Shown here: positions 42,620 to 45,334 of the stretch, one piece after another | Layout of the letters: every line of letters starts with the position of its first letter | How positions within the stretch are numbered: position 1 is the first letter of the stretch | DNA from: Candidatus Velthaea versatilis | GTDB lineage: Bacteria; Vulcanimicrobiota; Vulcanimicrobiia; Vulcanimicrobiales; Vulcanimicrobiaceae | Reading direction: 5' to 3' | Assembly: GCA_003134035.1 (NCBI GenBank) | Contig: PLAE01000157.1 | Location: forward strand, 1 to 45,334 | DNA: 45,334 bases | The notes under the pieces: model-generated | The model's input: the letters and a program-made list of their open reading frames with translations, nothing else | What the model was told of the DNA's origin: nothing | Databases searched by the model: none | Made by a program: the position numbers and the translations under genes

Positions 42620-43810
42620 GGGGCCGCGGAATCCGGCGGGCCGGCGCGGCGTCGTTTGCGGCGCGGCGGTACGCGCGAACTGCCGGCCGCGCGCGACGGC
42701 ATCCTCGGCGTGGCCGGCGGGCCGGTGGTTCATGAACAATCCGAACATCTGACGCCAGGGCGGGCTGAGGTCGTCGGGATGCCGGTCGGCCAGCGAACCG
42801 TCGTAGAGCAGCACGTTGCCGTGGGTCGTGAAGGCGTTGACCAGCGGACCGCCGTCGCCCGCGACCTCCACCGCGTCGGCGTCGGAGCGCCCGAGCAGAA
42901 CCGGAGCGGGCGGCGCGGCGGGCAGCGCCGTGAGGACTTGGCCGTCCTGGGTGTGCGCGCCCAGCTGCGCGCCGCCGTTGACGCCGATCGCGATCGAACC
43001 GCGAACGGACTCGAAGCGCGCCAGCCCCGAGTCGAAGATGCCGTTGTCGAAAATGATGTTGCCGGAGAGCGTCGTCGCGTCGATCTGCTTGACCCGGCAC
43101 GCGTCGAAGACTTCGTCGCCGCGATTGCTGCGGATGCGCAGCCGGTCGAACGTCGAGTCGAGCGCGTAGAAATCGCCGTTGAGCGGCTGCACGAACGCAT
43201 CGCCGCTGACGTTGTTGAAGTTAACCCGGCCGCGTCCGGCCGCGGCGACGGTTGTGCCGTGATAGTCCGTCAAGGTGACGGTGCCGCGGCCCGACCGAAT
43301 GTTGACCAGGCCGGTTGTTTCGGGGATGGTCACCGTCAGGTCCGCCGGCGGCGCGGGCCGGCCGATTTGCGCGGGCACGCTGAGCTGTGCGATGCGCACG
43401 ACGTCGTGCTTGCCGGGTGCGACTTTGGGCACCGGAAAGTCTTCGGGCAGCAGCAGCGCCGTCACCGCCGGTTCGCCCGGCGCGCGTTCTTCTTGAACGC
43501 TCACGCTGGTGATGAGGTAGCTGCGCCGTGCTTCTTGGCGCGAGCGCGACGGTACGAAGGCCGCGCCGTCGGTCCATTCCATGCGCACGCTGCTGCGGTT
43601 CCAGGTTCGAATCGCGATCGACGCGGTGCGCGCGATGACTTGCACCACGGCCCCATCGCCGACGTCGTAAGACATGCTGGCCGCCTCGGCGAGTCGCGGC
43701 GAAGCCAGAACCGCGCTAAGGAGCAAGGCGCCGGCGACCGCACGGGGCCAGGCGCCGTTTCGGGGACCGGGCACTCCTCCATGGTACGTCGCGCCGGCCA
43801 CCGCGGTCAT
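42611..43810 (-). CDS. Exported beta-strand-rich protein (DUF4097-like), coupled to the sensor kinase
   Basis: A 399-aa protein with an N-terminal hydrophobic segment (about 26-40) and a signal-like cleavage region (ASPRLAEAAS). The rest is repetitive beta structure: IAIRTWNRSSVRMEW, LVNIRSGRGTVTLTDYHGTTVAAAGRGRVNFNNVSG, DSTFDRLRIRSNRG, IDATTLSGNIIFDNG and RGSIAIGVNGG. This pattern of short strands with G-x-V/I turns is that of the DUF4097 adhesin-like beta-helix family. Its ATG overlaps the kinase stop (TAATG), so it belongs to the RR-kinase operon and may be an envelope output or a signal-sensing partner. Confidence 0.72.
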   Translation of the reverse strand: MTAVAGATYHGGVPGPRNGAWPRAVAGALLLSAVLASPRLAEAASMSYDVGDGAVVQVIARTASIAIRTWNRSSVRMEWTDGAAFVPSRSRQEARRSYLITSVSVQEERAPGEPAVTALLLPEDFPVPKVAPGKHDVVRIAQLSVPAQIGRPAPPADLTVTIPETTGLVNIRSGRGTVTLTDYHGTTVAAAGRGRVNFNNVSGDAFVQPLNGDFYALDSTFDRLRIRSNRGDEVFDACRVKQIDATTLSGNIIFDNGIFDSGLARFESVRGSIAIGVNGGAQLGAHTQDGQVLTALPAAPPAPVLLGRSDADAVEVAGDGGPLVNAFTTHGNVLLYDGSLADRHPDDLSPPWRQMFGLFMNHRPAGHAEDAVARGRQFARTAAPQTTPRRPAGFRGPSQ

Positions 43811-45231
43811 TAGGTTTCGATGACAGTTGGGCTCGCCGCGGGCAGGCTGATCTCGAACACCGAGCCGCCGCCCGGCCGCCGCCGCGCGGTCACGCTCCCG
43901 CCGTGGATCCGCGCGATGCTGCGCACGATCGCCAGACCCAGGCCGGTGCCTTCGATGGTCCGCGAGTGCGACGCGTCGGAACGGAAGAAACGGTCGAAGA
44001 GCCGCTCGGCGGTTTCCGTTTCGATACCGACGCCGGTGTCGGCCACCTCGACGATCGCGCTTCCGCCGCGCATCGTGAGCGTGGCGTCGATGTGTCCGCT
44101 GTCGGTAAATTTGATCGCGTTGTCGATGAGGTTGCTGAGCATTTGGCGCAAGAGCGATTCGTCGCCGACGACGATCGCGCCGGCCGCCGGCAGGTGCGCC
44201 TCGAGCACGAGCGACTTGCGCTCGGCGCGCGGCCGCGCGTGCGCGACGACGTCGGCGACGAGGCGGTCGAGCAGCAGCGGTTCTTTGGGAATGCTGTCCC
44301 CCGAGTCGGCCTTGGCCAGTGTCAGCATCCCGCTGACCATGCCCGCGAGTTGCTCCGATTCGTTGATGATCGCATCGAGTGACTCGGCGCGCACCGCGGG
44401 CTCGTCGTTCCCCCAGCGCTTGAGCAGCTGGGCGTTGGCGTTTATGACCGTCAAGGGCGTCTTGAGTTCGTGGGAGGCGTCGGAGATGAATCGCCGCTCG
44501 CGCGCGAAGGCTTCTTCGAGTCGCGCGAGCATCGCGTTGAAGGCGGCGGCCAGCCGGCCGACCTCGTCGGTGCGCGTCGAGCGAATCCGCCGATCGAGCT
44601 GATCGGAGCCGATCTGAGTCATCGCTTCGGTGAGTTTGAGAATCGGATCGATCGCCGTTCCAGCGATGACGAACGATGCGGCGAACACGAGCAGCGCGCC
44701 GCCGACCGCCGACCAGATCAAGATCGTGCGCGCGCGACGCAAAACGTACTGGACGTTGCCCAGCGGTTCGGCGACTTGCGCGATGGCGATCGGATCGCCG
44801 GCGCTGCGCAGGAGCCGGTCCAGCACGAGCAAGTCGTTGCCGTCGGCGGCGTGCAGCACCTCGAAGTGCGCGTCCCCGCTGCGGAAGTCGGTCGGCGGCG
44901 CGAGTTCGAGTGAGCCCATGTTGGTGCTCTTGGCCTCGGGATAGCCGCGCAGCGAGTCGATTTGCACGTAGGTGGACGGTCCGGCCCAATGATCGAGATT
45001 CGGGCGATCCGTCAACAGGATCGAGGGTGCCACTGGTTCGAACACGTTGATCGTATTGCGCGCATCGTCGACCGCCTGGACGATTTGTTCGCTCGTCGCC
45101 GCGATCCGCAGCTTTGCCTGATCGAAGAGAATCGAGCGGAAAGCGAAGTTGATGGCGATCGCGGCGATCACGATCACGGTCACGATGAGCGCGCCGTACG
45201 ACACGGCGATGCGCGTCCGCAGCGAGGTCAC
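43810..45231 (-). CDS. Sensor histidine kinase (HAMP-HisKA-HATPase)
   Basis: Membrane sensor kinase of 473 aa. Two transmembrane helices (about 10-30 and 168-190) flank an extracytoplasmic sensor of about 135 residues. HAMP (about 191-243), HisKA with phospho-acceptor His254 (SDASHELKTPL) and the ATPase domain follow; N-box NLIDNAIKF, G1 DTGVGI (398-403), F-box region LFDRFFRSD and G2 GTGLGLAI are intact. This is the EnvZ/OmpR-like class. The GTG start is 13 bases after the upstream response-regulator stop. The signal sensed is unknown. Confidence 0.95.
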   Translation of the reverse strand: MTSLRTRIAVSYGALIVTVIVIAAIAINFAFRSILFDQAKLRIAATSEQIVQAVDDARNTINVFEPVAPSILLTDRPNLDHWAGPSTYVQIDSLRGYPEAKSTNMGSLELAPPTDFRSGDAHFEVLHAADGNDLLVLDRLLRSAGDPIAIAQVAEPLGNVQYVLRRARTILIWSAVGGALLVFAASFVIAGTAIDPILKLTEAMTQIGSDQLDRRIRSTRTDEVGRLAAAFNAMLARLEEAFARERRFISDASHELKTPLTVINANAQLLKRWGNDEPAVRAESLDAIINESEQLAGMVSGMLTLAKADSGDSIPKEPLLLDRLVADVVAHARPRAERKSLVLEAHLPAAGAIVVGDESLLRQMLSNLIDNAIKFTDSGHIDATLTMRGGSAIVEVADTGVGIETETAERLFDRFFRSDASHSRTIEGTGLGLAIVRSIARIHGGSVTARRRPGGGSVFEISLPAASPTVIET

Positions 45232-45244
45232 CGCACCGCCCTAG

Positions 45245-45334
45245 TTAGTCGCGCAGCGCGTAACCGACGCCGCGCACGGTTTGGATCAGCTTGTCCTCGT
45301 AGCCGTCGTCGATCTTGCCGCGCAGGTAGCGGAT
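45245..45334 (-). CDS. OmpR/PhoB-family response regulator, C-terminal end only (continues past window)
   Basis: The last 29 residues are visible, reading IRYLRGKID...KLIQTVRGVGYALRD, the typical third helix and wing of an OmpR/PhoB DNA-binding domain. The gene runs off the right edge of the window and lies 13 bases before the histidine kinase start, so it is its cognate regulator. Confidence 0.93.
   Translation of the reverse strand: MRYLRGKIDDGYEDKLIQTVRGVGYALRD

Noticed and set aside
42611-44989. Extension of the exported-protein frame upstream through the histidine kinase gene
   Set aside because: The upstream part is out of phase with the kinase and is Arg-rich shadow sequence. The ATG overlapping the kinase stop is the sensible start.

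Overview
This is a GC-rich, gene-dense window of bacterial chromosome carrying genes of an aerobic heterotroph: branched-chain acyl-CoA breakdown, a molybdopterin/cytochrome b pair, and secreted and intracellular hydrolases. Genes come in short, tightly overlapping groups (ATGA, GTGA and TAATG junctions), with frequent GTG and some TTG starts. I cannot fix the phylum by reading alone. The gene mix and style would fit Eremiobacterota/Vulcanimicrobiota (WPS-2) or a similar soil lineage, but this is an inference.

Layout. (1) 0-2.5 kb: a Zn/Mn-type ABC importer (binding lipoprotein, ATPase, permease). (2) 2.4-5 kb: divergent secreted proteases, an S53 sedolisin and an M48 metallopeptidase. (3) 5.0-6.1 kb: a small toxin-antitoxin remnant and a Uma2-type nuclease gene. 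(4) 6.2-9.9 kb: a CPA1 Na+/H+ antiporter, then an SDR oxidoreductase with an unusual C-terminal tail coupled to a GH5-like glycosidase. (5) 9.9-13.1 kb: purE-purK-acyl/malonyl-CoA synthetase, each start overlapping the previous stop. (6) 13.2-24.6 kb: small membrane proteins, an amidohydrolase-GT4 pair, a Crp/Fnr regulator with a redoxin, a PHB-depolymerase-like esterase, a ribbon-helix-helix regulator, an AI-2E family transporter, a REC-GGDEF diguanylate cyclase and a beta-solenoid membrane protein. (7) 24.6-39.6 kb, minus strand: leucine/isovalerate catabolism genes in three separate places (HMG-CoA lyase; MCC alpha plus methylglutaconyl-CoA hydratase; MCC beta). The gaps hold an ECF sigma/anti-sigma pair facing a two-gene DM13 unit, an accessory island, a cytochrome b561/molybdopterin oxidoreductase pair and a gamma-glutamyltransferase. 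(8) 39.6-45.3 kb: a phosphatase, a DsbA-like protein, a PadR-MBL-GNAT group, and a response regulator-histidine kinase-exported beta-rich protein operon that runs off the right edge.

The accessory island (about 30.2-33.9 kb) is the most unusual region. It starts with a decapitated type I-G (I-U) Cas3. Only the linker and the C-terminal HD domain remain, and the HD motif reads RD. Next comes the N-terminal piece of an unassigned, translationally coupled protein. This runs in frame, with no stop, into a complete polymorphic toxin gene followed by its probable immunity gene. No CRISPR array and no other cas gene is visible, so this looks like a dead CRISPR-Cas locus overwritten by a toxin-immunity cassette.

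Other structure not explained by genes: a family of double-hairpin intergenic elements (one copy at 6.2 kb, two tandem copies at 40.85-41.02 kb), overlapping inverted repeats in the leader of the phosphatase gene, perfect palindromes upstream of the cytochrome b561 gene, and a strong inverted repeat between the two DM13-unit genes.
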